A stretch of DNA of 64,000 bases from Ligula intestinalis (taxonomy: Eukaryota; Platyhelminthes; Cestoda; Diphyllobothriidea; Diphyllobothriidae): NCBI GenBank assembly GCA_036362985.1, contig JAYGXS010000004.1, forward strand, positions 2,437,907 through 2,501,906, written 5' to 3'. The notes under the pieces were generated by a model. It made no database searches. It was not told the origin of the DNA and saw only the letters and a list, made by a program, of their open reading frames with translations. A program made the position numbers and the translations under genes. Shown piece by piece: positions 12,187 through 23,436 of this stretch; the first letter of the stretch is position 1, and each line of letters begins with the position of its first letter.

Positions 12187-13994
12187 GTGGCCGGTAGACA
12201 ACCGGAAAAACTACGTGAAGATTTGATTAATTTAAAACACGCATATATGGCAGAATTTATTGGCGTCAATAAATTTCGTGACAGCTCTTCAGCTCTTCAG
12301 ACGCCTTTGACTAAAGAACACATGGCTGCTCTGTCTGCACTTAAACATAATGAAGAACTCACAATTTCTAAGCCTGACAAAGGTCATGGAGTGGTCATCC
12401 TTAACCGGAAGGATTATGTAGGAAAACTGGAATCCATTTTAAGAGATCAGACCAAATTTCGTCTAGAGACCCCAGGTAAAGATGAAACCAAATCAATAGA
12501 GGACTCTGTCTGGAAAATGATTAAACACTTGTTAGACGAAAACCTAATTGACGCATCAACTGCGCTATCCTTAAAGCCCAGAGGTACGCATATCCCTAGA
12601 CTACATGGAGTTCCCAAAACACACACGAGGGACATACCACTGCGACCAATTCTCTCAATGTCTAAGTCTCCTCAACACAAATTGGTACAATGGCTTGTTA
12701 AGGAAATAAGCTCCATTCGAGAACGGTTCTTCACGTACATTACAAAGGACACTTTTTATTTTATCGAGGGTATCAAGCGCAAAATATCACTGATAAATAT
12801 ATAGTTTCACTAAACGTTAAATCCTTATTTACAAATGTACCGCTGGACGAAACAATCAATATTATTTGTGTCCACGCGTCTGAAACCCATCTGCCACCTT
12901 AAATACTGCGCCAATTGCTAGTACTCTGTACCGAAAATGTTCAATTTCTATTTAATGGACAACTTCAGAAACAATTGGACGGAGTCGCAATGAGCAGTCC
13001 ACTAGGGCCCATATTCGCAGATGTCTTTGTGGGTTATCTTGAAGAAAAGGCGTCAACAAGACTTAATAAAACACAATTATATCGATGATATGCGGCCGAT
13101 ATATTCATGATTGTGGATTCTAAGGATAACGCCAACGATCTCCTCAATTTTATGAATAGCCTGCACCCAAAAATGAAATTAACAATGGAAACTGAGCAGC
13201 ATAACAAGTTATCCTTCCTAGACGTCCTCATTTTAAGAAAGGATGATGTTTCAATAACGCGCTCGGTTTTCCACAAAAATACGTGGAAAGGGCAGTATCT
13301 ACACTTCACGAGTTTTGTGCCAATTCAGTGAAAGCGAAACCTGGTACGCATTTTTTTCAATGAGCAAGGAAAATTTGCTCTGATAACACCCTGCCCGCAG
13401 AGCTTTCCCTTTATCAAAACAGCCCTACTTCATTGCTGCTATCCTGTACGCTTTATTCAGAAGTACAGCAATCCTCTTGGGCCAAAATTGATGGACCAGT
13501 CAGTTCCAAAAAACCCGTCATTATATCCCTACTCGTTAAGGGTGATGATATTTCAAAGACAATCAAGCAACACTTGCGCTGCACTATAGAAAGGACCTTA
13601 AACGCTGCAAAGCTCGTCTTCTTAAGTCCGAATAAAAGAATTCCTGTAAAACGGGCAAAGTATCCCGTGACATTGCACGCCACTTCAAATTGTGTATACG
13701 AATTCACATGTACTTGTGGATGCAAGTACATTTGGTGCACGTAAAGGCAACTGGTGGCCAGGGCCGCTGAACACTTGCCCAGCTGGCTTTTCAAGCAAGA
13801 AGACAGAGTACCACGGTCCTCTATCACTAAACATTTGCTTGACAGCGGTCACTCCATTGACGTCAAAACAGCATTTCGAGTACTTGTTCGGGCCCGAACA
13901 ATTCGAATGTTGCGTTACTTGGAAGCTGCATACATACGACGAGAGAAACCTGACCTATGTTAGAAGCTTGACCACGTGGTCAACCTCCAATTAG
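12187..13994 (+). pseudogene. PLE polyprotein remnant (reverse transcriptase plus GIY-YIG endonuclease)
   Basis: Visible motifs in order: KPDKGHGVVIL (RT1), RLHGVPKTHTRDIPLRPILS (RT2), LNVKSLFTNVPLDETI (RT A block), LDGVAMSSPLGPIFADVF (RT B block), YAADIF where YVDD is expected, KLSFLDVLI, then HATSNCVYEFTCTCGCKYI for the first half of the GIY-YIG domain and LLDSGHSIDVKTAFRVL for its end. The first open segment runs to 12804; it is followed by several frameshifts and stops (near 12800, 12902, 13090, 13330 and 13740). One catalytic aspartate of YVDD is lost. Non-functional. Confidence 0.85.
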
Positions 13995-14216
13995 CCTGGT
14001 AATTGGTTACTTATTTTTAATTCCCAAGTGATTTTCGTTTACTTTTTCCTCAATTTCCCACCCCCCTTCCTTCTCATACGTTGATTAGTGCAGTGTCCTT
14101 TGCCTGATCATTATTCAATCCAAACTGTGGTCCTTGCTGTTATGTCATCCATTCTGCGAAATTTCAAACGGTTGCATGTCCTCTTCGTTATCCTAGTTAT
14201 GCAGCGATAAGATGCT

Positions 14217-14259
14217 GCTGAAGAGCTGTCTCGAAATTTATTGACGCCAATAAATTCTG
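14217..14259 (-). repeat. Inverted repeat of the PLE 5' region
   Basis: This 43-bp segment is the reverse complement of 12251-12293 with about two mismatches. It marks the right end of the lineage-1 PLE. Confidence 0.8.
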
Positions 14260-14272
14260 ACGTATATGCATG

Positions 14273-14729
14273 TGTAGCGACCCCCTTTCTTATTCATGCT
14301 TTCTTCGGACGCCGCGCGGACTAGTTCATGTCTGGCGTGACCACAACGCGTCCGCAAGACACCATAGTCAAGGCCTCCGTTCAAGGTCACCCCTGTCTGG
14401 CTTTCCCAAGGCGGTCTAGCTTCACTAGCCAATCAATTCTCAAGGCGAGACCAGTGCCCGAGATGCGGGTGAGATGTTTACGCTCAGTCACTTCCAGAGC
14501 CGACGACTCACTGTTCGGTTGCAGACTCTCTGGACTCCAGCTCATTCATGGCTGGCCTGCACTCGTCTGGAAGTCACTTTCTTATTGCTTGCATACTACG
14601 CTTGTTCCCACCTTGGTAAACTCTCCCTGACACTATGGCTTTTACACGCCTTATTCCATTCCACTAGCTTATACATGTTGGAATACGTTCTCTCGTCTAT
14701 TATCTGGCTGGACCACATCGTATCTCACA
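14273..14729 (+). mobile_element. Solo LTR, family B (TGTAGCGACC)
   Basis: Begins TGTAGCGACC and ends GTATCTCACA. It matches the inverted LTR at 24565-24977 over nearly its whole length (for example TCTATTATCTGG and CCACATCGTATC near the end). No primer-binding site, polypurine tract or coding region follows. No clean target duplication is visible. It lies 13 bp from the end of the PLE. Confidence 0.65.
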
Positions 14730-16648
14730 CGTATTTTAAATTTGTAGCGGAGAACAAATGCTTCAGATTGACTTAATGATTCGTATCGAGAAGGTGTGCG
14801 ATACTAGTTTTCGAGATCAATGTAGTTTCACCTTTGCTTAACCAGACCGGTATGTGTTCACATACCCTCTTTTTTCAGGTGCCTAGTTATTCGGCCAATG
14901 TATTCTGCTCACTAGGAGTAAGTAAAAGAGTGGATGCACACGGGTGGGGCCTTCAACGGGAGTCGGTCTTTACCTCTCCATCGTTGTATGGGAATTTTCG
15001 CAGAAATCTTCTAATTTGACATTTTGCACCTCATGTTAGTTAGCACTCTGGTCCCGAAGACCCGCGAGTTTACCATTGGGTTTGAATTTACCTACCCAAC
15101 CTACTACAGGATACAAACTCACACAAGAGGTTTACTTACATGGCAGATTATTCCTAATCAACTAAGCCAAATTCGCCTAATGGCTGTCAGGTACCCTTTT
15201 CCGACGATTTGCATGCAGATTTCAAGATGTTTCCCACCGTCGAGCCCTTCGGGAGTCGTCTACTTATGCGCAGATTTCAAGATCTTTAGCTGACTATAAA
15301 GCTCGGCGACTTCACGCTACAGCGGCCAAATGTTGTGAAGGAATGGAAACCTCAGAGCTCAGACCTCGCAGCTCAAACCATTAAAGTGTTTCCTTTCCGA
15401 CGCAGGTTCGAATTCGACTGAGGTCACCGCCTTTCATACACTATTCGGGTGAGTAAATGTGTTGGCAAATAATCATCTTAGTTGTCATGTCAGCAGTATT
15501 TCGGTACGGTTGTTTTGATTTAGTTATTTTCAGTTTACATACAATTTTAAAAATAAGGTTAAGTTTTCAAGCACCGCTTGGACGCCTTCCAAAACCCCGA
15601 AGGCAAGAAAAAACCTTAAACAAACTCCCTCTTTTGCAGTCATTATGGGTTTATTTTAGTTTTGTGCTTGGTCAGTAGTGGGCGAAATAGGGACTTTCTT
15701 TTGAGTGAAAAAACCTGACTTCAAAGGTACGATACTAACGAAAGACATGTACAGTTATAGGTCGAGTTGATAGTTTAGCAAAAAAACTGCAGCTCATTGA
15801 GTGACTAAAGTTCAGAAAGTAAACGTGGTCAATAAGAAAGCATGTGGATTTAGGTTTAGCTCACTCTAGAAGGCAAATCCATTCGAATCCTTGCAATGCT
15901 CTGGAATCTGAAATCCCTGAGGACGTATGGGATGCAAAAAAAGGAAGGCAATATGCTAGATAAGAGGAGTTTGAAAGGAATGGAAGTCAATTTTGCTATC
16001 CAGCATTTAGGGTCCCATGCAGTTATAACTTTCTCCAGAGATGTTTTAAGATAATGGAGATAAGAAGCGCTTCTCATAGCCACACTAGGTGCAATCATCA
16101 ATCAATGCCCCTCTGTACTTTCCTGAGAAACAGTGCATATAAAATACTATTGAAAATCACGTTAAAGTTATCGCCGCCCCGGTGTTACGACACTACATTC
16201 ACCGGTATTGCCTCGAAACCACAGCCTAGCGCGGGTTCTGCGATTTTATATAGCAGCCACTGACGTGTTCTCCTCGTATAAACACCCCCCGAAACAATGT
16301 TGCCAGCTTCTCCATCACAGACTTTGCGTTATCTTTAACTGGTTGCCATTTTACTTCGCCCGTGGATTCCGACGAAGTCCACATTGTGCCCCATAGCCTA
16401 GTGAGATCAGGAACCCTGACTTGCGAGGCCGCTACCAGACCCGCTATTCCATCATCCAAATGTGCTCGGTGTCAAGACAGAGTCAAGAAGACTGAAAACA
16501 AAAATTGGATCCAGGTTACTGACGTGGACTAAACTCAAATATGCGAATATTAGCACAGCCACAGTCTGGGCATAACGCTCTCCTAACGGTGGTTTTGCGC
16601 GTATATGCCTGAGCACTCACTTTAGTTTCTATACCTAGCACGTCAGGA
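14730..16648. other. No gene recognised
   Basis: Short open frames only (for example 15024-15293 and 15457-15678). Nothing matches protein families I know or other repeats in the window. Confidence 0.45.
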
Positions 16649-17409
16649 TTAAACAGCTGCGCTCAACATGTTCAGTGATGTGTGAAAAACGATATCTGGC
16701 TTAAATATGCATTTTCCTCGACGTAGGCCCTGCCATTTAGTTTTCTCAAACGAGATTTTTAAAAATGCGCTCCACCTAATCAATTGCAGTTCTCTCGTGA
16801 AGTGAACACTTGTCGAGCATCGATCTAGGCTTAAAATAACCAACCCAGAAATGAAGCATCTTCCAGATTGAGTGGAGATTTTGAAAAAGATTATAATGGC
16901 TTTAAAAAAATATTCCTATCAAATGCGCGAAGTGACACTGCAAATGGTCCTTTAAACTTAAACAACTTTGAATGGCAAATCAAAATCAAGCTGCAACCTC
17001 GTGGCTAATTAGATTCACCTTCACATACAAAAAATGTGAAGGCTTGTGGTTTGTACAGAAGGGCAGATGCTTGGTAATTAAAGGGCACACTAGCAATAAA
17101 TAATAATAAATTCAGTATCTCGATATGAAAAATGACTAATGCTTTAAGAAGGCTCAAAGTTCAGTGAACGAATTTGCACATACATAAAATGAAAACATAA
17201 TAAAAAGGTGAATATTACTCGAGGAGACGTAGGGAGGGGAGGAGAATGAATGAAAAAGGGTCGAGGATTAAAAGAATTAGCAAGTATTTAAAATGTGAAC
17301 TGAGAGTTTTAGTAGCAACCCTTGATTCGGGACATAATGCCATTCCTGTTGACCGTACACAAGTCGAAGATAATGTACATATTGCGGAATAACACTACTG
17401 ACAAAGACT

Positions 17410-17541
17410 ATGGACTCTGAAATGCCCATTTCTAGTTTATTAATAGTCATCAGCTGGCCAAGCCCAAATAGACGGGTAGCGACTCCCGAGACTCGGACCC
17501 GCGAAGTCCGGTGCTCTACCCATTACCCTTGACGCAGTTCG
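17410..17541 (-). mobile_element. tRNA-derived SINE
   Basis: Minus strand: a tRNA-like head with an A-box-like GGTAATGGGTAGAGC and a B-box-like GGTCCGAGTCT, followed by the tail shared by the SINEs of this window (GCTGATGA..AATAAACTAGAAATGG). Inserted within the degenerate array. The head is too decayed to be a working tRNA gene. Confidence 0.65.
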
Positions 17542-19268
17542 TAAGGCACCTATAAAAGGCCGCTGAGACGGTTAGGGTTGAACCACAGAGCCGCAGGCAT
17601 ACTGAACGCCTCCTCCTTACATTATTTACAAACAGCGCCTACCTAACACTTTCGAACATTGTGCTAATGGTCACCACTTCCGCGAAGCTAGAACTCCAAA
17701 AATCACCGTTCGGCGCTGCCCTTCTCAACTTTCGTCATACTTGCAGCGTCTCAATAACAACCCGAATGTACTGTGCCCCCTTTTGGTCGGAGACTGCAGG
17801 CACTCTCCTAATTGGTTATCAGCGCCTGCTAACGTAGCACTGAACAAATTTTTTTACACCTACATCTGAGAACCCACTATTGCTTACATACGTAATACAT
17901 TCCTGGCCGCCAAGTTTAGTTTCGGTGGCTACTGAAAAAATGGTACTTGGCCTGAGTTTATATTTTCCCTCACAAACCGACTTTGTAATCGGGTGTCATG
18001 CCTTATCGATTGTCTTTCTTATGTGAATTGAACGCTTGTTGGGCTTCTATCTAGGCATAAAATAAACAAAAAACGACAAATGAAGTAACTTCCATAACGG
18101 AGGGTTGAGTTTAGCGAGCGAGCATAATTACGAGCAGAGTAAGTTGAGTTTAAAAAAATCCTGAGGAAATTATTGCCTTGCGTAACTGACGAAAAAAATG
18201 AGGTGTGACATTCAAATTTTTTTTAATTTAGTGTGCAAAATTCTCCTGTGAACCAGTTTGAATAAAAAGCCAGCATCAAACAGCGACCTCATGGCTAATT
18301 AATCTCCTCTCGTTTGCCTGACGTACAAACAGTGTAAACGTTTATCCGTTGTGCACAATGGCAGATACGTTGATAGTTAACAGATGCACCAGGAAGTTAA
18401 ATATATGCATAATTTCGATATGAGAAAGAACTAACACTCTAGCAAAGCTCGAATTTCGATGTATGAAGTTGGAAATGCAAAAAGTGGGTATTACCACCAC
18501 GCCCGCTCGCTCCGCTGGTTGTAAATAGTACCTAAATAATACTTTCGGAAGTCTTATTGAAGGTCACCATCCCCGCGTAGCGAGCACATATCCACCAGCA
18601 TGACCTAAATGCGCACTATTTGACAGTGCTCATTTACACTGGTCTTTCTCAGTCACTGTCAAAATCAAATCGTCTGAGCACCCGTCCCTAAATACCTTCC
18701 CCCCGTTCTGGATCGGCGAGAGCAGGTACTATTTAATTGATTACCAGTAGTAGTTCACATAAGTAATAAAATCGCTTTCAAATAGACGCCGTCGGCAAGT
18801 TCAGCTTTGATGGTAATCAGCCTACATATACATTTTATGAAAAAACTGACTTTTTAATCCTGCGCCAAGTCTACTTGATTGTCTTTCTCGTACGAACTGC
18901 ACGCTTGTCGGGCTTCGATCTAAGATCAACTTTAAACAAAGAAATGAAGCGACTTCCATAAATGAGCAGTGGTTTTGGCGATAAAGCCTATTTTTTAAAA
19001 AAAACATTCTGACGGAGTTATTTCCTCGCCTCGAGTAACTGATGGAAGTGATATTGAAATCATTGGTTTATTTAGTATGCGAAGTACTCCTGAAAACAAC
19101 TTTGAATAGCAAGCCATCACCAAGCTGCGCCCTCGTGTCTAATTAATTTCTTCTCCTTTGCCTGACGTACACACAGTGTTAACGTTTATCCGATGTGCAC
19201 AATAAAAGGTGCGTGGCTAGTTAACAGACACACATGGAAGTTTAATTAATACAAAATTTTCCTTACAT

Positions 19269-19690
19269 CATCCCCGGATGAGGAAGAAGAGGAGACGATT
19301 TCTGAGATCAAAGTATATTCAGGCTGACGTTTCAAAAGCTCGCTCACTTTCATCGTCAGAGCAAGGTGTCTGTATTCCTGTGTGCGTCAGATAAATGTGA
19401 ACTTCCATTCGCCCATGCGTCAGTCGATTGCGCCGATCGATTTTCTTGGCTGTTTGAATTGCTCGCGCTGTCATGAGCTATGTCAAGTCGTTTTTGTGAC
19501 TCGTGAGAGTTTCCACCCTCTTTGCTCGCGGCTTTCGGCTGTCGGCCCTGTTTATCTCTCTCCACCCAACCTATTGCTCCGTTTTGAGCCGATGTTAGCC
19601 TTTTGCGGAGCGCTTGGTAGGCGGGATGAAGGTCCATGGCTTTGTTTAGTGTGCCAGTCGAGGACCAACTTTCTAGCAGCAGTCTGGCCA
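19269..19690 (+). repeat. PLE terminal inverted repeat, left arm
   Basis: 422 bp, inverted relative to 21623-22044. It includes an outer GAAGAAGAGGAG tract, a hammerhead module and the last approximately 110 codons of the endonuclease reading frame. The inner boundary is sharp: identity stops after CAGTCTGGCCA. Confidence 0.9.
19323..19362 (-). ncRNA. Hammerhead ribozyme candidate (all boxes intact)
   Basis: Minus strand, 5' to 3': helix I strand GCT; box 1 CTGACGA (fits CUGANGA); extra T; helix II GAAAGT..GCTTTT with a loop; GAAAC; GTC; helix I strand AGC. GAAACGTC leaves a helix III of only two base pairs (A-U, C-G) and no loop. PLE hammerheads are known to have such a minimal helix III and are thought to work as dimers. 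An extra base between box 1 and helix II is also known in natural hammerheads. Confidence 0.6.
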
Positions 19691-21597
19691 TCTTGTCGTT
19701 GGCCCGGCCTATTACCCTTGCTTTTTCAAAGGCGAATTTGTGTTTCTTCTGCTTTAGTGGTCAAAGACCAAAGACAGCTTATCCTTGCGGTTGATTGCGA
19801 GCTGATGCTCATGCAACCTTGTGCCAAGGCGTCTGCCCGTTTCACCGACATACCTTGCAGTGCAGTCTTGGCATGGTATGCTGTAGACCACACCTGATTG
19901 TTCTATCAGAGGTAGCGGGTCTTTGGGCCTCATGAGTTGCTGTCTGATGGTTGATCCTGGCCTGTGAGCCACACCAATCCTGAATGGTTTCAGGATTCTT
20001 GCAGCCGCCTCTGATACATTCTTCACATAAGGGATTGCGAGCCAGAACTTAGGGTCATCTCCTTTCGACCGCTCAAGATGGGGTCTCTTAAGACACTTGC
20101 GTACAAAGGACTTCGGATAACCGTTGGCATGAAATAGGGCATGCAAGTACTTAATCTCCTTTTTCCCACTTTCGCCAGTGCAGTGTGTCTGAACGCGTTG
20201 GAAAAGGGTCCTAATACAACTGCGTTTGTGACCAACGGGTGGTTGCTTCTGAAGTGGAGAATGCGCAGGGTATTGGTTTCCTTGCGGTAGACCGTTGTCC
20301 TTATCTTGCCGTCTTCCAGCTTCGTTACTTGCACGTCAAGGAAGGGTAATTGATTGTTGACCTCCTCTTCCATGGTGAACTGGATGTCAGGAAAGATGAA
20401 GTTCAGCAGTGCCTTGAAAGCCTGCACTTTGCTCCTTTTGATGATAACGAAAGTGTCGTCAACGTATCTGGCCCAGAACTTCGGGGGAGACGAGCTGAAG
20501 ACCAGACGCTCGAGCCTCTGCAAAACAGCTTAGGCAATGAGGCCAGATAAAGGCGAGACCATTGGTGTCCCCTTCTTTTGTTCGTAAACTTGGCCATTAA
20601 ACGTAAAGAATGTTTTTCGACATAATTCTAGGAGCTCAATGATGTGCTCTCGCTTGAGCTTTTGGTCGGTTTCGTCGTATTTTTCTTGGAGAAGACCATC
20701 AATATTTTCGATAGCCAGAGTGGGCGGAATAGATGTGAACAATGAGATCACGTCAAACGACGCTATCGCCTCGTCTGCCTCCACTTCCAGGTATTGGATG
20801 CAGGTCAAAAACTCTTTAGCAGACTTCACTGTCCACTGCGAATCCTTGGTAAGAAAGCACAGTCGCTGATACAGCCACTTTGACAACCCAAAAATTGGGG
20901 TATCTCGTAAGGATACGATGGGACGTAAGGGCACTCCTGGTTTGTGCACCTTTGGTAGACCGTAGAAACGTGCCATTGCAGCGTCGGTGGCTTTTGCAGC
21001 CAGCGCCTCTCTTCTCTTTAGAGCTCTCGACTTCTTCAGTTTGTCGACCACTTTGTTTAGGTTGTTCACGAGCTTTTTGAACTCGCCGGCAGTCGATGGT
21101 GCATAGGACTCCTTGTCCATCAAGAGGTCGTTCACTTTTGCTCCATACTCCACTTTATCCATGACGACTGTCGAGCGTCCTTTGCCAGCCGGTAGGGTGA
21201 CAATATCCTTCATTTTTCGTATCTTCAAAAGTTCTCTTTCTTCTGCTTTAGATATCGTAACTTGGCGTTTTTACACTCCTCGCCTGTCTCGCATTTCTGG
21301 AGCGCCGATTCGAAAGATGCAATGAAATCTTCTGGGTGAGCATCTCTCGTGCTGAATTTTGTTTCGTAGGATAGAACTGCCAGTTGTTGTGCAGAGTGGA
21401 TGGGAGGACAAGTTGTAAACCAGAAACTCGTCAGAAGAGGGATGCTTCGGTGGGCTAATTTTCTCAAACTTAACCGACAACTGGTCATCACGTAACTTGC
21501 GGTGATGCTGTGCAGTGTTTAGGATCGTAGCCTTGAGGGTTCCCAGCTCGTGTGCCGTAAGGATCGACTGACACCTTGAAGAGTGCAGTTCAATCAT
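19356..21597 (-). pseudogene. PLE polyprotein (reverse transcriptase plus GIY-YIG endonuclease), interrupted
   Basis: Minus strand. An N-terminal region (21597-21225, two frames) precedes the RT: FYGLPKVHKPGVPLRPIVS, SFDVISLFTSIP (A block), GTPMVSPLSGLIA (B block), ARYVDDTFVII (catalytic YVDD intact), NQLPFLDVQV and TTVYRKETNTLRILHF. The endonuclease follows with GVVYSIPC..RYVGETGRRLGTRLHEH, GIY-YIG motif intact. The tail ends in the left terminal repeat. Breaks: frameshifts near 21.27, 21.23, 20.17 and 19.755 kb, and a TAA at 20530-20532 where the related proteins have Glu. The motifs are preserved but the frame is broken, so this is a relatively young dead copy. Confidence 0.9.
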
Positions 21598-21622
21598 TTG
21601 TCGGTATTTGTGAATGCGATCG

Positions 21623-22044
21623 TGGCCAGACTGCCGCTAGAAGGTTGGTCCTCGACTGGCACACTAAACAGTGCCATGAACCTTCATCCCGCCTACCAAG
21701 CGCTCCGCAAAAGGCTAACATCGGCTCAAAACGGAGCAATAGGTTGGGCGGAGAGAAATTAACAGGGCTGACAGCCGGTAGCCGCGAGCAAAGAGGGTGG
21801 AAACTCTCACGAGTCACAAAAAAGACTTGACATAGCTCACGACGGCGCGAGCAATTCAAACAGCCAAGAAAATCGATCGGCGCACTCGACTGACGCATGG
21901 GCGAATGGACGCTCACATCTATCTGACGCACACAGGAATACAGACACCTTGCTCTGACGATGAAAGCGAGCGAGCTTTTGAAACGTCAGCCTGAATATAT
22001 TTTGGTCTCAGAAATCGTCTCCTCTTCTTCCTCATCCGGGGATG
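21623..22044 (-). repeat. PLE terminal inverted repeat, right arm
   Basis: Inverted copy of 19269-19690. Plus-strand translation of its inner part repeats the endonuclease tail (LHPAYQALRKRLTSAQNGAI). It ends in CTCTTCTTCCTCATCCGGGG. Confidence 0.9.
21951..21990 (+). ncRNA. Hammerhead ribozyme candidate (all boxes intact)
   Basis: Plus strand copy of the module in the right arm: GCT, CTGACGA, extra T, GAAAGC..GCTTTT, GAAAC, GTC, AGC. It points outward, opposite to the one at 19323-19362, and is antisense to the element's coding direction. Confidence 0.6.
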
Positions 22045-22560
22045 TTGGGAGGAATATTTTATCTGGACCTCGAATTTTCTTGCATATTAATGCAAAATCT
22101 CGATATTGAAAAGAACTAGCGCTCTGGCAAAGCTCGAAGTCCGGTGTATGAATTTGAACTAACAAACAGCGAAAACAAGAGAATCAGTTAAATGTTACTC
22201 GAGGAAGAGGAGGGTAATCAGGACGGATACGGGATAGGATGAGGTAAATGAGAAGCAAGTAGTTAAATGGTGGAACTGGGATTTTAATATGAAGCCTTGA
22301 CTTGGAATATGATGTTGTTGTTTACTGAATGCTACCCTAACGTACAAATCGTGTGGATGATTATAGGTTGTGCACATCGACACATGCACCGATATTATCT
22401 GACATGTGATAATTTAATAAACTCATAACCTCAGTATGAGAAATTACCCGAAAAGAAGAAGTGGGAGAAGGAAATAATTAAGGGCGGAAGTGGGAGCTTT
22501 AATATGAGGAAGACAGGACATGATGCAGTTGTTTACTTCTCTCTTTTGGTGTCACTTTCT

Positions 22561-23054
22561 TTTTCTACCCTCATGTCCGGTATTTTCGCGCAGGAATTGG
22601 TAGTGCTGGAGAATTTACTTCTTAACCCTAACCAAAGTAATATTAAAATCTAGCGCAAATTTCTGTGCTGTGATATCCCACCAAAAGGGGAGCATATAAA
22701 TATTTCCAACATTCATTTAAAAGGACCAAGGCAATAACGATAGGGACAGATCAAAGTAATACGGGGAAGCCCGAGGGTAAATTCCTGATCAGTGCAATCT
22801 ACGCATCAAAATTCGCAATCCATTTTATTGTGTCCTATACTAGGATGATAGTGGTAATGAGTTCGTAATCTGTACGGGCGTTAAATCACTCGTGATGCCC
22901 GAGATAGCATCCCCTGTCTCGCCCCCTGGCAGTGTCTCCTGTAGGTAGACGTGCGGTTACACGGTTGTTGTAAATACGCTCCTGTTGTTACATGATTTCT
23001 TCGACGAAAATGAACGTTTTATGTCCCCACGACTTCTCTTCGGTATGGCGGTCC
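22561..23054. other. No gene recognised
   Basis: Sequence between the degenerate array and an LTR; nothing recognised. Confidence 0.4.
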
Positions 23055-23436
23055 TATCGCAGGGGGTTAAGTGAGTTAAACCCAGCAACTGCGATCGTCA
23101 TACCATGGTTACTTACTGCAGAGGAGGAGATGGTAAAGGCCAGATTGGTAGAAAGAGTATAATGTGTACACAAGTAAACGGAGCATAGATGGACAGAGAT
23201 TTGGCTCGAAGAGCTTACGACCGGCAGGAGAGCCAGCCGTGGTCCATATGCCAGTTTGAGAGCAGTCAGGCCAGGCAGTCGGCCTGTGATTGGTTGTACA
23301 GCGTGTTAGAGGGCAGCGTGTGGGTGGTCCATGTCTCGCGGGTCAGTAAGTCTGGCGGCCGCCACGACCTTTAGGTCTAGACAGTCTGAGGTCACGGCAG
23401 GAAGGCCAGGCAGCGGGCAGGCAACGAGCCACTACA
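23055..23436 (-). mobile_element. Solo LTR, gypsy-type family A
   Basis: Minus strand: begins TGTAGTGGCTCGTTGCCTGC and ends CCCCCTGCGATA, matching the LTR at 8511-8936. Plus-strand flanks are GTCC (23051-23054) and GTCT (23437-23440), a probable 4-bp target duplication with one change. No internal region remains. Confidence 0.65.

Larger units (their letters stand above)
12187..14265 (+). mobile_element. Decayed Penelope-like element, lineage 1
   Basis: Holds reverse transcriptase and GIY-YIG endonuclease remnants in the right order on the plus strand. A 43-bp piece of its 5' part (12251-12293) recurs inverted at its 3' end (14217-14259), matching the inverted terminal arrangement that PLEs often have. 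The element is followed after about 8 bp by an LTR at 14273. Its protein is of a different lineage from the elements at 19.3, 31.5 and 57.3 kb but similar to that at 52.1-53.5 kb. Confidence 0.75.
19269..22044 (-). mobile_element. Near full-length Penelope-like element with 422-bp terminal inverted repeats
   Basis: The element starts CATCCCCGGATG and ends CATCCGGGGATG. The arms 19269-19690 and 21623-22044 are inverted copies. Coding is on the minus strand (21597 to 19356). Both arms carry a hammerhead module pointing outward. The left arm also encodes the C-terminal part of the endonuclease, so the same protein tail is repeated on the plus strand in the right arm. It is inserted in a unit of the degenerate array; ATTAATACAAAAT (19245-19257) on the left and ATTAATGCAAAAT (22086-22098) on the right may be the duplicated target, with a little filler on each side. 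Confidence 0.85.
16649..22560 (+). repeat. Degenerate tandem array of a roughly 0.9-kb repeat
   Basis: At least three diverged units in direct orientation. One anchor (CTTGTCGAGCATCGATCTAGG and variants) occurs near 16810, 18035 and 18905; a second anchor (CTCGTGGCTAATTAG, CTCATGGCTAATTAA, CTCGTGTCTAATTAA) near 17000, 18290 and 19133; a third (TTACTCGAGGA, TTTTAATATGA) near 17215, 22195, 22280 and 22500. Unit B to C spacing is about 870 bp; A to B is about 1225 bp and includes a SINE. The last unit is split by the 2.8-kb PLE at 19269-22044. No coding potential is seen. Confidence 0.65.

Noticed and set aside
19382..19897. A 171-residue plus-strand frame
   Set aside because: It is antisense to the PLE endonuclease tail and its repeat copy at 21590-21931 merely reflects the terminal inverted repeat.
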